The position numbers and the translations under genes are program-made. The notes beneath the pieces are model-generated. The model saw nothing but the letters and a program-made list of their open reading frames with translations. It was not told the origin of the DNA and ran no database searches. From an uncultured Bacteroidia bacterium (lineage in GTDB: Bacteria > Bacteroidota > Bacteroidia > Bacteroidales > UBA932), in NCBI GenBank assembly GCA_902781705.1, contig CACZKE010000001.1:1-64000 (forward strand): a stretch of 64,000 bases of DNA. Direction: 5' to 3'. Positions 24,735 to 40,921 of the stretch are shown piece after piece (within the stretch, counting starts at the first letter, position 1; each line of letters begins with the position of its first letter).

Positions 24735-26516
24735 TTATTGTTTCTTTAACGGGTTATAGTTTCGGCCGGCGGCCTCGTATCCGGAATTCTTGAAGAACTC
24801 CAGGAAGTTCAGTCGCAGCGGGTGTACGAAGGCGCCGAGGGCGGCCATCGCGATGTTGAGGGTATGTCCCACGAGGACGATGAGGATGAAGGGGATCCAC
24901 ATGACGAGGTTGCTTCCGTCGCCGAGGATCATGCCGCCGATGTCGTTGAAGGCCTTGCCCAGCATGCTGCCGGCGAGACCCAGGGCGTACAGGCGCAGGT
25001 AACTCAGCACGTCGCCCAGCAGGCCGGTCACCGTGTTGTAGGTTTCCCAGAGCCCGGAGCCGATGTTGATGAGCGGATTGCGGTGCAGGTCGTTCAGCAG
25101 GAAGATGCCTGCCGCGGAGACGACGCCCAGGGCGATGATGACCCACTTCGTGATGTCCTTGTCCAGCACGCCGATGAGGGCGAGGGCGCCGACGGCCGTG
25201 CCGCCGACGATCAGGAGCGTCCAGCCCCAGGTGCCCAGGGAATTGGCAAATCCCTTGACCTTGGTCTGGTTGTAGGTCTTGACGACCATGGCGAGGCACA
25301 GGTGGACGATACCCACGATGAGGGCGAGGACCATGGTCCCGTCATAACCGGCGATCTTCGACGGCAGGAACGGGAAGCCCTTGAAGATGCTCCATTCGGC
25401 GATATCCATTGAGAAGAACGTATGGAACAGGAAACCGATGACGGTCGTCCCGATGCCGAGGGTGACCACGAGCGGCGCATAGTCCTTGAAACTGTCCACC
25501 TTCTTGAGCAGCAGGCCGATGACGATGAGAATGAGTCCGTAACCGGCGTCGCCCATGCAGAAGGCGAAGAACAGCAAGAAGAAGACGGCGATGAAAGGCG
25601 TGGGGTCGAAACCGTTGTAGGCCGGGCGGCCGTACATGTCGGTGAGAACCTCGAACATCCTGACGAACTTGTTGTTGCGGAAACTGATCGGCGGATTGTC
25701 CTCCACCACGGCCGCGTCCTTGAAGTAGTATTCGCCGGTCGCGTCCAGGGCCTTGGTCACGGCTTCTTCATCCTCAGCGGGCGCATAGCCCACGAGGGTG
25801 ACGAGCGTATTCTCCGCGGCGGGGACGGCGGCCTGGGAAGCGAGATACAGGTCCAGGTCGGAGAGATTCCGCCGGGCCGCGTTCTCGATCTTTCCGCGCA
25901 CGTCCTTCACGCCGGCGAGGACCGCCTTCTCCCGGTCGATATTGGCCTGGAGGGTGGCGATGCGGGCCTGGATGTCGGTGGCGCTGGCCTTGGGGCCGCG
26001 CTTGAGGGCGTCCGGAAGCGGATCTTCGCCTGCAACGACGTAATAGACCTTTCCGTCCAGTTCATTGACGACCGATAGGGCGTACTGGTCGGCCCATTCG
26101 GCCTTGAAGGCCTTGGCGGGAGTGATATGGAAATGGACCGGGATCCCGGCGTCTTCCACCGCACGGAGCTTGTCGCGGTCATACTCGCCCCAGGGCTCGC
26201 TCGCGGCGGCCTCCTTTTCGGCGGCCTTGAGCGCTTCCTCGAGTTCAGCGAGATGGTCCAGGGCGGCTTTCGCCGTCTCTTCCGGGTCGCCGGAAACGGC
26301 GGTAGGGGCAAGTCCTTCCGGAATCTCCACCTTGTCCAGGGACTGAAGCAGGGCGTGCTTCCGCTCCGCATCGGCGAGGATGGCGGCGGACTTGTCGTCG
26401 ATCGGCTTCACGCTGCGGGTAATGTCCACGAGGCCGATTTCCTGGAGTTTCTCCAGGAGGCCTTCCTGGTCCCCCTTCAGGAGGATGAAGGAGTATTTGG
26501 TCATCGGGGCAATCAT
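24735..26516 (-). CDS. atpI: V-type ATPase subunit I
   Basis: 593 residues. The N-terminal ~300 residues are cytoplasmic and largely helical or coiled coil (peripheral stalk contact); the C-terminal half holds about seven transmembrane helices (FIAVFFLLFFAFCMGDAGYG, VITFGIGTT-like region, SYLRLYALGLAGSMLGKAFN, FILIVLVGHTLNIAMAALG). The GDAGYG and R-L-Y-A-L-G-L motifs are characteristic of subunit a/I, which conducts ions to the K ring. Its ATG overlaps the atpD stop (ATGA). Confidence 0.95.
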   Translation of the reverse strand: MIAPMTKYSFILLKGDQEGLLEKLQEIGLVDITRSVKPIDDKSAAILADAERKHALLQSLDKVEIPEGLAPTAVSGDPEETAKAALDHLAELEEALKAAEKEAAASEPWGEYDRDKLRAVEDAGIPVHFHITPAKAFKAEWADQYALSVVNELDGKVYYVVAGEDPLPDALKRGPKASATDIQARIATLQANIDREKAVLAGVKDVRGKIENAARRNLSDLDLYLASQAAVPAAENTLVTLVGYAPAEDEEAVTKALDATGEYYFKDAAVVEDNPPISFRNNKFVRMFEVLTDMYGRPAYNGFDPTPFIAVFFLLFFAFCMGDAGYGLILIVIGLLLKKVDSFKDYAPLVVTLGIGTTVIGFLFHTFFSMDIAEWSIFKGFPFLPSKIAGYDGTMVLALIVGIVHLCLAMVVKTYNQTKVKGFANSLGTWGWTLLIVGGTAVGALALIGVLDKDITKWVIIALGVVSAAGIFLLNDLHRNPLINIGSGLWETYNTVTGLLGDVLSYLRLYALGLAGSMLGKAFNDIGGMILGDGSNLVMWIPFILIVLVGHTLNIAMAALGAFVHPLRLNFLEFFKNSGYEAAGRNYNPLKKQ

Positions 26517-27130
26517 GACGCCGAGGCCTCCTCCTCCTCTTCCTCCGCCGCGTGGCGCTGCTTGACGATCTTCTGGGATGCCTTGGAGAGGTTCTCCTCG
26601 TCTTCCATGTACCGCTTGATCTTGCGGATGGCCTCCTGGTAGCCCGGAATCTGGACCTTCTCGTAGAGGTTCACCTTCTGGGTGGTCTTCTTCCGCTGGT
26701 AGTCCAGGATGCGGGCCTTCTCCTTATAGACCTCCGACTCGATGCCGAGCCGGGAGAGTTCCTTGAGGATGGCCACGCCGTCGGCATACCAGGCGGGTTT
26801 GGTGAAGGCGTTGAACGGGCGGATCTCGTACTTGATTTCACCGAGGGCCGGTGTCTTCACGCCCGCGACCTTCGCCGTGTACAGGTCCACGTCGGTGATG
26901 GCCACGAGCCCGGGATCGAATTCGTTCCAGAGGGCGGCGAGATAGTCGTAACGGTTCAGGGCGGCTTCCAGGTCGGCAATAAGACGTTCGCTCTCCTCCT
27001 TGGCCTTCCGCACCTCCAGGCGCAGGGCACTCTCCTTGTTCTGCAGCGTAGGGAGCGCCTTCTGCCGGACCTTGAGCTGCTTGCCCAGTTCGTTCAGCGA
27101 GGTTTTATTGTATTGAAACTTTACAGCCAT
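26513..27130 (-). CDS. atpD: V-type ATPase subunit D
   Basis: 205 residues, mostly long helices, forming the central rotor shaft. The N-terminus (YNKTSLNELGKQLKVRQKALP) and C-terminus (KIKRYMEDEENLSKASQKIVKQRHA) match subunit D. The tail is acidic (AAEEEEEEASAS). One-base overlap with atpB upstream and 4-base overlap with atpI downstream. Confidence 0.94.
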   Translation of the reverse strand: MAVKFQYNKTSLNELGKQLKVRQKALPTLQNKESALRLEVRKAKEESERLIADLEAALNRYDYLAALWNEFDPGLVAITDVDLYTAKVAGVKTPALGEIKYEIRPFNAFTKPAWYADGVAILKELSRLGIESEVYKEKARILDYQRKKTTQKVNLYEKVQIPGYQEAIRKIKRYMEDEENLSKASQKIVKQRHAAEEEEEEASAS

Positions 27131-28449
27131 TAATTCTTCCAGTATTTGTCGATGAGGGCCTGCTTGATGCCGGTCTCGGCCGGGGAGAAGTACTTCGCGA
27201 AGAGCTTCCAGGCGGTGTCCAGCATCTCGGTGATGGTGATGTTGACGTCGATGGCGAGGAGTTCGCGGGCGTAGTCCTTCGCGTAGGAGAGGCAGCGGAG
27301 GTCGTAGTCCGACAGGTCGAAACCGTTCTCCAGCTTGGTCTTCGCGTTCTGCGCATCGGCATACAGGCGGACGGAGGCGTTCATGACCTGGGAGTGGTCC
27401 TCGCGGGTCTTCTTGTTCTGGACGAGTTGCTTGAGTCGGCTCAGGGACCGGAACGGGTCGATGATGACCTTGCCGGTGTCGGAATCGGCACGCAGGAACA
27501 GCTGGCCTTCGGTGATGTAACCGGTGTTGTCCGGGATGGCGTGGGTGATGTCGCCGTCGTTCAGGGTGGTCACCGCGATGATGGTGATGGAACCTTCGGT
27601 CGGGAGTTGCACGGCCTTCTCGTAGATCTTGGCGAGGTCGGAGTACAGGGAACCCGGCATGGAGTCCTTGGACGGGATCTGGTCCATACGGTTGGACACG
27701 ATCGAAAGGGCGTCCGCGTACAGGGTCATGTCGGTCAGGAGCACCAGGACCTTCTCATTCTTGTCCACGGCGAAGTACTCGGCGGCCGTCAGGGCCATGT
27801 CCGGCACCAGGAGGCGCTCCACCGGGGGATTCTCCGTCGTGTTGATGAAGCAGATGATCTTGTCCAGCGCGCCGGCGGCCTCGAAGGAGTGCCGGAAGAA
27901 CAGGTAGTCGTCGTTGGAGAGGCCCATGCCGCCGAGGATGATCTTGTCCACATCGGCGCGGAGGGCCACATCGGCCATCACCTGGTTGTAGGGCTGGTCC
28001 GGGTCGGCGAAGAACGGGATCTTCTGGCCGGACACGAGGGTATTGTTCAGGTCGATGCCGGCGATGCCGGTCGGGATGAGCTGGGAGGGCTGGCGACGCT
28101 TGTACGGGTTCACGGAAGGACCGCCGATCTGGCGCTCCTCGCCTTCGATCTCGGGACCGCCGTCGATCGGATGGCCGTAGGCGTCGAAGAAACGTCCGGC
28201 GAGTTGGTCGGAAACCTTGAGGGTGGGCGGTTCGCCGAGGAAGGTGACCTCGGCGTTCGTGGGAACGCCTTCGGTGCCGGAGAAGATCTGGAGGGTCACG
28301 ACGTCGCCCTTGACGCGCACGACCTGGGCGAGTTTGCCGGCCACGACGGCCAGTTCGTCGTTGGAGACGCCCTTCGCACGGAGCGAGACCGTCGCCTTGG
28401 TGATGGCTTCCAGCTGGGTATAGACTCTTTGGTATGCTTTCGTTGCCAT
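27130..28449 (-). CDS. atpB: V-type ATPase subunit B (non-catalytic nucleotide-binding)
   Basis: 439 residues. The P-loop position of the F/V-ATPase fold is degenerate (FFADPDQPYNQV), as expected for the non-catalytic B subunit. GIAGIDLNNTLVSGQKIPFF, LLTDMTLYADAL, RMDQIPSKDSMPGSLYSDLA and TITEMLDTAWKLF are typical. It packs with subunit A in the A3B3 head. Confidence 0.97.
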   Translation of the reverse strand: MATKAYQRVYTQLEAITKATVSLRAKGVSNDELAVVAGKLAQVVRVKGDVVTLQIFSGTEGVPTNAEVTFLGEPPTLKVSDQLAGRFFDAYGHPIDGGPEIEGEERQIGGPSVNPYKRRQPSQLIPTGIAGIDLNNTLVSGQKIPFFADPDQPYNQVMADVALRADVDKIILGGMGLSNDDYLFFRHSFEAAGALDKIICFINTTENPPVERLLVPDMALTAAEYFAVDKNEKVLVLLTDMTLYADALSIVSNRMDQIPSKDSMPGSLYSDLAKIYEKAVQLPTEGSITIIAVTTLNDGDITHAIPDNTGYITEGQLFLRADSDTGKVIIDPFRSLSRLKQLVQNKKTREDHSQVMNASVRLYADAQNAKTKLENGFDLSDYDLRCLSYAKDYARELLAIDVNITITEMLDTAWKLFAKYFSPAETGIKQALIDKYWKN

Positions 28450-28454
28450 AATGC

Positions 28455-30197
28455 TTATGCGATCATTTTGTCCACGGTTTCACGGTAGGCGGCGAAGGTC
28501 TCGCTCTGGAACTCGGAGTAGTTCATCTGGCGGAGCGTATTGATGAGCTCCTTGAAGAAGGCGCGGCACTTCTCGAAGTCCTCGAACTCGTAATCCTTGC
28601 TGCAGATCCCCAGGACGAGGTCCAGCATGTAGCGCTGGCGCTCGATCGGGCACAGGGCGTCGATGGCGTCGAACGCATCCTGCTGCAGGATGACGAAGTC
28701 CACGAGCTCGGACTTCCAGAAGTTCACGTGGTAGCTCATCGGCACGCCGTCGTCGCCGAGGATGTTGATCTGCTCGCTGGCTTCCTTGCCGCGGCGGATG
28801 AGGTTCTTCGCGGTGCGGACCTTCTCCACCCAGCCGGGCTCGACGGTCCGGTCCAGGTATTCGGCGATTTCCGGATACTCCAGGTACTTGGAGTAGGAAT
28901 CCAGCGGGGAGACGGCCGGGTAGCGCTTCTGGTCGGCGCGGTTCTGCTCGAGGGCGTAGAAGCAGCGGGCGGCCTTCTTCGTGGACTCGGTCACGGGCTC
29001 CTTGAGGTTACCGCCGGCGGGGGAGACCGTCCCGATGAAGGTGACGGCACCGCGCTCGCCGTTGTTCAGGATGACCATGCCGGCGCGGGAGTAGAAATTG
29101 GAGATGATGGAGGAGAGGTCCACCGGGAACGCGTCGGCGCCCGGGAGCTCTTCCATACGGTTACTCATCTCACGGAGGGCCTGGGCCCAGCGGGAGGTGG
29201 AGTCCGCGAGCAGGAGGCACTTCAGGCCCATCGCCCGGTAGTACTCGCAGATGGTCATCGCGGTATAGACGGAGGCCTCACGCGCGGCGACCGGCATGTT
29301 GGAGGTGTTGCAGATGATGGTGGTACGCTCCATCAGGTGGCGGCCGGTGTGCGGGTCGATGAGTTCCGGGAACTCGGTGAAGATTTCCACGACCTCGTTG
29401 GCGCGTTCGCCGCAGGCCGCCATCACGATGACGTCGGCGTCGCCCTGCTTGGCGATGGCGTGCTGGAGGACGGTCTTGCCGCAGCCGAACGGACCGGGGA
29501 TGAAGCCGGTGCCGCCTTCGGCGATGGGGTTCAGGGTGTCGATCACCCGGACGCCCGTCTCCATGATGCGGTCGGGACGCGGCTTCTCGCGGTAACCCTT
29601 GATGGCCACCTTGACGGGCCATTTCTGGGTCATCGTAACATTGACATCTTCGCCCTCGGCGTTCGTGAGGACGGCGATGACGGTGTCCACGTTGTAGGAA
29701 CCTTCCGGTTTGACGGATTTCACGGTGTAATCGCCCTTGAAGGCGAACGGGACCATGATCTTGTGGGGCAGCCAGCCTTCCTTGACTTCGCCCAGCCAGT
29801 CGGCGGCGACGACCTTGTCACCGGGCTTGGCGATGGGGGTGAAGTCCCAAAGTTTCTCACGGTCCAGGGGGTCGGTGTACTCGCCGCGCTGCAGGAAGAC
29901 GTCCTGCATGGTGGTGAGGTCGTTCTGCAAGCCGTCATAGACGCTGGACAGCAGGCCGGGACCCAGGGTGATCTCCAGCATTCGGCCTTCGAACTCCACC
30001 TTGTCGCCGCCCTTGAGGCCGCGGGTGCTCTCGAACACCTGCACGGAGGCGTTTTTCCCGTTCACCTTGATTACCTCGGCCATCATCTTGACGCCGCCCA
30101 GGTCGATGTAGCAGATCTCGTTCTCGGCCACCGGTCCGTCCACCAGGACGGTCACCAGGTTCGAGACGATCCCCGTAACAATACCTGTAGTTTTCAT
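28455..30197 (-). CDS. atpA: V-type ATPase catalytic subunit A
   Basis: 580 residues. Walker A GPFGCGKT lies near residue 233, followed by ACGERANEV (catalytic Glu), and MLLADSTSRWAQALREMSNRM and GDVHSD-like V-ATPase segments. The ~90-residue non-homologous insertion of V/A-type A subunits (residues ~110-200) is present. It hydrolyses or makes ATP on the cytoplasmic face. The downstream atpB follows after 5 bp. Confidence 0.97.
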   Translation of the reverse strand: MKTTGIVTGIVSNLVTVLVDGPVAENEICYIDLGGVKMMAEVIKVNGKNASVQVFESTRGLKGGDKVEFEGRMLEITLGPGLLSSVYDGLQNDLTTMQDVFLQRGEYTDPLDREKLWDFTPIAKPGDKVVAADWLGEVKEGWLPHKIMVPFAFKGDYTVKSVKPEGSYNVDTVIAVLTNAEGEDVNVTMTQKWPVKVAIKGYREKPRPDRIMETGVRVIDTLNPIAEGGTGFIPGPFGCGKTVLQHAIAKQGDADVIVMAACGERANEVVEIFTEFPELIDPHTGRHLMERTTIICNTSNMPVAAREASVYTAMTICEYYRAMGLKCLLLADSTSRWAQALREMSNRMEELPGADAFPVDLSSIISNFYSRAGMVILNNGERGAVTFIGTVSPAGGNLKEPVTESTKKAARCFYALEQNRADQKRYPAVSPLDSYSKYLEYPEIAEYLDRTVEPGWVEKVRTAKNLIRRGKEASEQINILGDDGVPMSYHVNFWKSELVDFVILQQDAFDAIDALCPIERQRYMLDLVLGICSKDYEFEDFEKCRAFFKELINTLRQMNYSEFQSETFAAYRETVDKMIA

Positions 30198-30216
30198 TGA
30201 TTCTATCTTTAATTGT

Positions 30217-30861
30217 TTATTGTTCAGTGTAATTCACTCCCTTGAAGGTGCCGCGGACCTCCTGGACGAGGCGGCGGAACTGTTCGCGGCCCACTTCCTC
30301 GTCCAGCGCCAGCCAGCGGTTCACGATGTGCAGCTTGGCGATGTAGGCGAGGACGGCCTCGATGTCGAAGTAATGGAAGATGGACAGGCTGTCCACCTTC
30401 TCCCAGAGAATGTCGTCCAGGCCCTTCTCGCGCGTGACGAGGTCTTCGCCGGCGAGGACCGCATCCACTTTCTGCGCTTCCTCGAATTCGCCGCCGGTGA
30501 AGCGGAAACCGTCGATGTCCACGTCCGGGGCGTCCGGGTCTTCGCCCGTCATGACGTCCATATCCGGCTCCCGGCCCAGCTGGGCGTTCAGGTAGCGGAC
30601 CTTGGCGTTGCGGAGGTTGAGGTCGAACCGGAAATATTCGCGGAGGAAGCGGTTGCGGCTGCGGAGCGCCTCGGCGTAGAAGTCCGGGGTGAGTTCCTTG
30701 TCGCTGAATCCCTTGAGGAGGAAGTCCACGAGGGCGGCGTCCTTTTCGTCCAGGTCCCGTTTGATCTCGGCGATGACGGAGTTGAATCCGCCGCCGTCCG
30801 CGTACTTGAAGTCCGCGGTCAGGAACGGGAGACTGGCGATGATATACTCGTAATTGCTCAT
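30217..30861 (-). CDS. DUF2764 V-ATPase operon protein
   Basis: 214 residues: SNYEYIIASLPFL at the start, an acidic middle (GEDPDAPDVDIDGF) and a helical C-terminus. DUF2764 proteins sit between atpE and atpA in Chlamydia, spirochaete and Bacteroidetes V-ATPase operons that lack a recognisable subunit C. Here too it occupies that place, so a stator-like or subunit C-equivalent role is inferred, not shown. Confidence 0.88.
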   Translation of the reverse strand: MSNYEYIIASLPFLTADFKYADGGGFNSVIAEIKRDLDEKDAALVDFLLKGFSDKELTPDFYAEALRSRNRFLREYFRFDLNLRNAKVRYLNAQLGREPDMDVMTGEDPDAPDVDIDGFRFTGGEFEEAQKVDAVLAGEDLVTREKGLDDILWEKVDSLSIFHYFDIEAVLAYIAKLHIVNRWLALDEEVGREQFRRLVQEVRGTFKGVNYTEQ

Positions 30862-30865
30862 GCCT

Positions 30866-31468
30866 TTACCCGAACAGGATCTTCTTCGTCGCAGGCCGGA
30901 GGTAACCGCCGATGAGGTCCTTGAAGGTCTCGTCGGTCAGGCTCACGAAATAGCCACCGTCCTTGGGGCCGATCTTGAATCCGCCCGTGACTTTCTTGGA
31001 GAAGGTGGCTTCCACGCCCTTGCCGATGATCTTGCCGAGTTCGCTCTTCACGAACGGCTCCAGGCCGGCCTTGAGGGATTCGGGCAGGACGAGGGCGAGG
31101 TCCGCCGGCTCTTCGGCGGAGAACTTCTGCGCCACGGCGGTGATGATTCCCTTGACATATTCCTCGCTGGTGAGGGCCTTCTCGACGGCCGTGTCGGCCA
31201 TCTTGGTGACGATGAGGTTCTCGATGTCGGAACGGGTGGCCTGGACGGACTGTCCGGCGGCCATTTTCACGTCGCCTTCCACCTTAACCTTGTAGTCGTC
31301 GGCTTCCTTGCGGGCCCTTGCGAGGATGGCCTCAGCCTCCTCCCGGGCTTTTTTTACGATCTCTTCCGCTTCGGAGAGCGCCTTCTGGAGAACGGCTTCC
31401 CCTTCCTGTTTTCCCTTCGCGAGGCCTTCGTCATAGAGCCTCTGGGTGAGTTCCTGGAGTTTGTCCAT
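30866..31468 (-). CDS. atpE: V-type ATPase subunit E
   Basis: 200 residues. The N-terminal ~70 residues form a long charged coiled coil (EEIVKKAREEAEAILARAR); the C-terminal domain contains LPESLKAGLEPFVK and GGFKIGPKDGGYFVSLTDE. It belongs to the peripheral stator stalk. First gene of the operon, with a strong promoter at 31543-31512. Confidence 0.92.
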   Translation of the reverse strand: MDKLQELTQRLYDEGLAKGKQEGEAVLQKALSEAEEIVKKAREEAEAILARARKEADDYKVKVEGDVKMAAGQSVQATRSDIENLIVTKMADTAVEKALTSEEYVKGIITAVAQKFSAEEPADLALVLPESLKAGLEPFVKSELGKIIGKGVEATFSKKVTGGFKIGPKDGGYFVSLTDETFKDLIGGYLRPATKKILFG

Positions 31469-31511
31469 ATCGATGATTCAGTGTTTTGTTAATAGCCGGT
31501 TTACAATTTGA

Positions 31512-31550
31512 CAAAGATAGCGAAAAAATGTGTGAACCCCAAAGGGGTTC
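31512..31550 (-). promoter_or_regulatory. V-ATPase operon promoter with overlapping palindrome
   Basis: TTTG at 31543-31540, a 20-bp spacer and TATCTTTG at 31519-31512 on the minus strand. The -33 TTTG is embedded in a 7-bp perfect inverted repeat (GAACCCC, 31534-31540; GGGGTTC, 31544-31550), which may be an operator or serve as the terminator of the upstream ABC-F gene. Leader about 40 nt. Confidence 0.65.
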
Positions 31551-31611
31551 TTGGACAAAACCTCTTTTGGGTGAAAGTTGTTTCTTCGGAAATGACGAAA
31601 AAACCCGTTAC

Positions 31612-33414
31612 TTAAATCTCCGACAGTTCCAGCCAGCGCATCTCCTTTTCGTCCAGAAGGGACTGGAGTTCGCCGTAGCGGGTGGAGGCTTGTTGCAACT
31701 CTCCGGCGGTCAGGGTACCGCTGGAGAGTTTTGCTTCCAGGTCGGATTTCTCGGCTTCGAGGCGGGGGATTTCCTCGTCGAGGGCTTTGAGTTCCTGCTG
31801 TTCTTTCCAGGTGAGCTTGCGACGGGAAGATTTCTCCACGCGCTTCGCTTGGTCGAAATGACAGTCTTTTTCCGACGTCTTCTGGACAGCCTTCTGTGCG
31901 GCTTTCTGCTGGGTTTCGTAGTCCTTGATGAAGGTGCGGTATTCGGTGTAGTTGCCGATGAAGTCCTTCACGACGCCGTCACCGCAGAAGACGAAGAGGT
32001 GGTCCACCAGGCGGTCCAGGAAGTGGCGGTCGTGGGAGACGATGATGAGGGAGCCCTTGAATTCCAGCAGGTATTCCTCCAGGATGTCCAGGGTGACGAT
32101 GTCCAGGTCGTTCGTGGGCTCGTCCAGGATGAGGAGGTTGGGCTGCTGCTTGAGGATGGTCAGGAGGTACAGGCGCCGCCGTTCGCCGCCGGAGAGGCGC
32201 TCCACGGGGTTCATCCACATGTCGTGCGGGAAGAGGAACCGGCCCAGCAGGTGCGTGTCGCCGATGGTGTCCATCACCGTCTGCCCGGGTTTGAACTGCA
32301 TCCCGGCCTGGTGGTAATAGCCGATCTTCAGGGATTCGCCCCGGTCGATGATCCCGTCCAGGGTGCCGCCCATCGACGGGTTCCAGCCGCCGGTGAGGAG
32401 GTTGAGGAAGGTCGTCTTCCCGGCCGCGTTCCGTCCCACGATCCCCACGCGCTCATACCGCTGGAAATTGTAGGTGAAATGGCTCAGGTAGCATTTGTCC
32501 TCCCACCAGAAGGAAACGTCCTTGCAGTTGATGACCTTGTTCCCGAGATAGGTGCTCTTGACCTGCATCTCGGACATGCCGACCTGCTTGGAAACATAGG
32601 TGTCCTCCGCCCGTTCCTTCAGTTCCCAGAAGGCCTGCTTGCGGTATTTGGCCTTGCCGGTGCGGGCGCACGGGGTGGCGTGCATCCACTCCAATTCCCG
32701 CCGCAGGACGTTCCGGACCTTGTCCGTCTCCGCGTTGTAATTGTCGATGCGCTCCTGCCGCTTCTCCAGGAAGTTCATGTAGTCCCCCCGGTAGATGTAC
32801 ACCTGCCCCCGGTCCATCTCCATGACCGTGTTGCATACGCGGTCCAGGAAATACCGGTCGTGGGTGACCATGAACAGGGTGCTCCGTTCGTGCTTGAGCC
32901 GCTGCTCCAGGAACTCGATGGCGTCGATGTCCAGGTGGTTCGTGGGCTCGTCCATGATGTAGAAATCGGCCTCCGAGGCCAGCATCCGGGCCAGGGCGAC
33001 GCGCTTGACCTCGCCGCCGGACAGGTCCTTCATGGGCTTGTCCCAGTCCGCCAGGGAGAACTGCGTCAGGAGCCGCTGCACCCGCCGCTCGTACTCCCAC
33101 AGATGCTCCTGGTCCAGGTGGTCCGTCCACTGCCCCGAATCGTCCATGATCTGGCGGAAGATGGACTTCTCGGGATCGTAAGCGTATTCCTGTTCCAGGA
33201 AGGCGATCCGTATATCCTTGAGAAAGAGGATCTTCCCGCCGCTGTCGGACTTGTCCTTGCCGGCGAGGATCCTCAGGAGGGACGTCTTTCCGGTCCCGTT
33301 CGGCGCGATGAGCGCCACCTTGTCGCCTTCATTGATATTGAAGTCGATGTGCTCGAACAGCACCTTGGGACCGTACGACTTGGATATGTTCTCGATTTGC
33401 AGGTAGCTTGCCAT
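31612..33414 (-). CDS. uup: ABC-F ATPase, Uup type
   Basis: 600 residues from the ATG at 33414; an in-frame extension to 33501 is upstream of the -7 box. Two ATPase domains show Walker A APNGTGKTSLL and GRNAAGKTTFLN and signatures LSGGEVKRVALA and LSGGERRRLYLL. Both Walker B strands are visible (FYIMDEPTNHLDI; LLILDEPTNDLDI). No transmembrane helices occur. A P-site tRNA-interacting type linker joins the domains, and a C-terminal coiled coil (after about residue 540) marks Uup. Family members act on ribosomes or DNA. It is transcribed alone. Confidence 0.92.
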   Translation of the reverse strand: MASYLQIENISKSYGPKVLFEHIDFNINEGDKVALIAPNGTGKTSLLRILAGKDKSDSGGKILFLKDIRIAFLEQEYAYDPEKSIFRQIMDDSGQWTDHLDQEHLWEYERRVQRLLTQFSLADWDKPMKDLSGGEVKRVALARMLASEADFYIMDEPTNHLDIDAIEFLEQRLKHERSTLFMVTHDRYFLDRVCNTVMEMDRGQVYIYRGDYMNFLEKRQERIDNYNAETDKVRNVLRRELEWMHATPCARTGKAKYRKQAFWELKERAEDTYVSKQVGMSEMQVKSTYLGNKVINCKDVSFWWEDKCYLSHFTYNFQRYERVGIVGRNAAGKTTFLNLLTGGWNPSMGGTLDGIIDRGESLKIGYYHQAGMQFKPGQTVMDTIGDTHLLGRFLFPHDMWMNPVERLSGGERRRLYLLTILKQQPNLLILDEPTNDLDIVTLDILEEYLLEFKGSLIIVSHDRHFLDRLVDHLFVFCGDGVVKDFIGNYTEYRTFIKDYETQQKAAQKAVQKTSEKDCHFDQAKRVEKSSRRKLTWKEQQELKALDEEIPRLEAEKSDLEAKLSSGTLTAGELQQASTRYGELQSLLDEKEMRWLELSEI

Positions 33415-33420
33415 GACCTG

Positions 33421-33428
33421 CAAAGATA
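33421..33428 (-). promoter_or_regulatory. uup -7 element, leaderless arrangement
   Basis: TATCTTTG on the minus strand ends 6 bp before the ATG at 33414. The -33 position (about 33449-33451) has no TTG. Transcription should start within a few bases of the start codon. Confidence 0.5.
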
Positions 33429-33554
33429 CGCATTTTATTTGAACACCGTCCTTTGTCCCGGATGCGAAGGAAGCGACGGACGGCCTCCACGCCTGCGCCA
33501 ATACGCGACCTGAGACTGCCGTATTGCTTCCCGAACTGAAGTTCCCGGACTGTT

Positions 33555-33656
33555 AGCACGGCCCAGGGAACGTTTTTATGGATTTTTGTTCCCAGCTGCG
33601 TGCTGAAGCACAGCTCAGGGAACAATTGGGGCCCAAAACGTTCCCGCAGACGTGCT
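33555..33656. repeat. Nested palindromic element of about 100 nt
   Basis: The outer arms AGCACG-N5-GGGAACGTTTT (33555-33576) and AAAACGTTCCC-N5-CGTGCT (33635-33656) are exact inverted repeats apart from a symmetric 5-nt internal loop. Inside are TTGTTCCC (33586-33593) with GGGAACAA (33618-33625), AGCT (33594-33597) with AGCT (33612-33615), and a terminal GTGC-TGAA-GCAC hairpin. It lies in the 318-bp gap between uup and the xylanase gene. Nothing coding is evident there. Confidence 0.75.
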
Positions 33657-33663
33657 GGGCAAG

Positions 33664-33705
33664 AAAAAAGGATGACCTTAAGCCATGCTGACTTTTGGTC
33701 ATCCT
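33664..33705 (-). terminator. Terminator of the xylanase-esterase gene
   Basis: A 9-bp stem (AGGATGACC at 33669-33677, GGTCATCCT at 33697-33705) is followed by TTTTTT on the minus strand. It lies 28 bp after the stop codon. Confidence 0.8.
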
Positions 33706-33732
33706 CTCGTTGCGTAAGTCGGTTGCCGTGGA

Positions 33733-39676
<5,944 letters not shown>

Positions 39677-39705
39677 AGAATAGGTATTGGTTTATGGAAT
39701 ATGCC

Positions 39706-40911
<1,206 letters not shown>

Positions 40912-40921
40912 TCAGCATCCT

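Noticed and set aside
33415-33501. N-terminal extension of uup to 33501
   Set aside because: It lies upstream of the -7 element and has no homology to ABC-F proteins; MASYLQIENISKSYG is the normal start.
33555-33656. Large palindrome read as an ordinary terminator
   Set aside because: It has no flanking T-run, is far longer than needed, and a conventional terminator is already present at 33664-33705.
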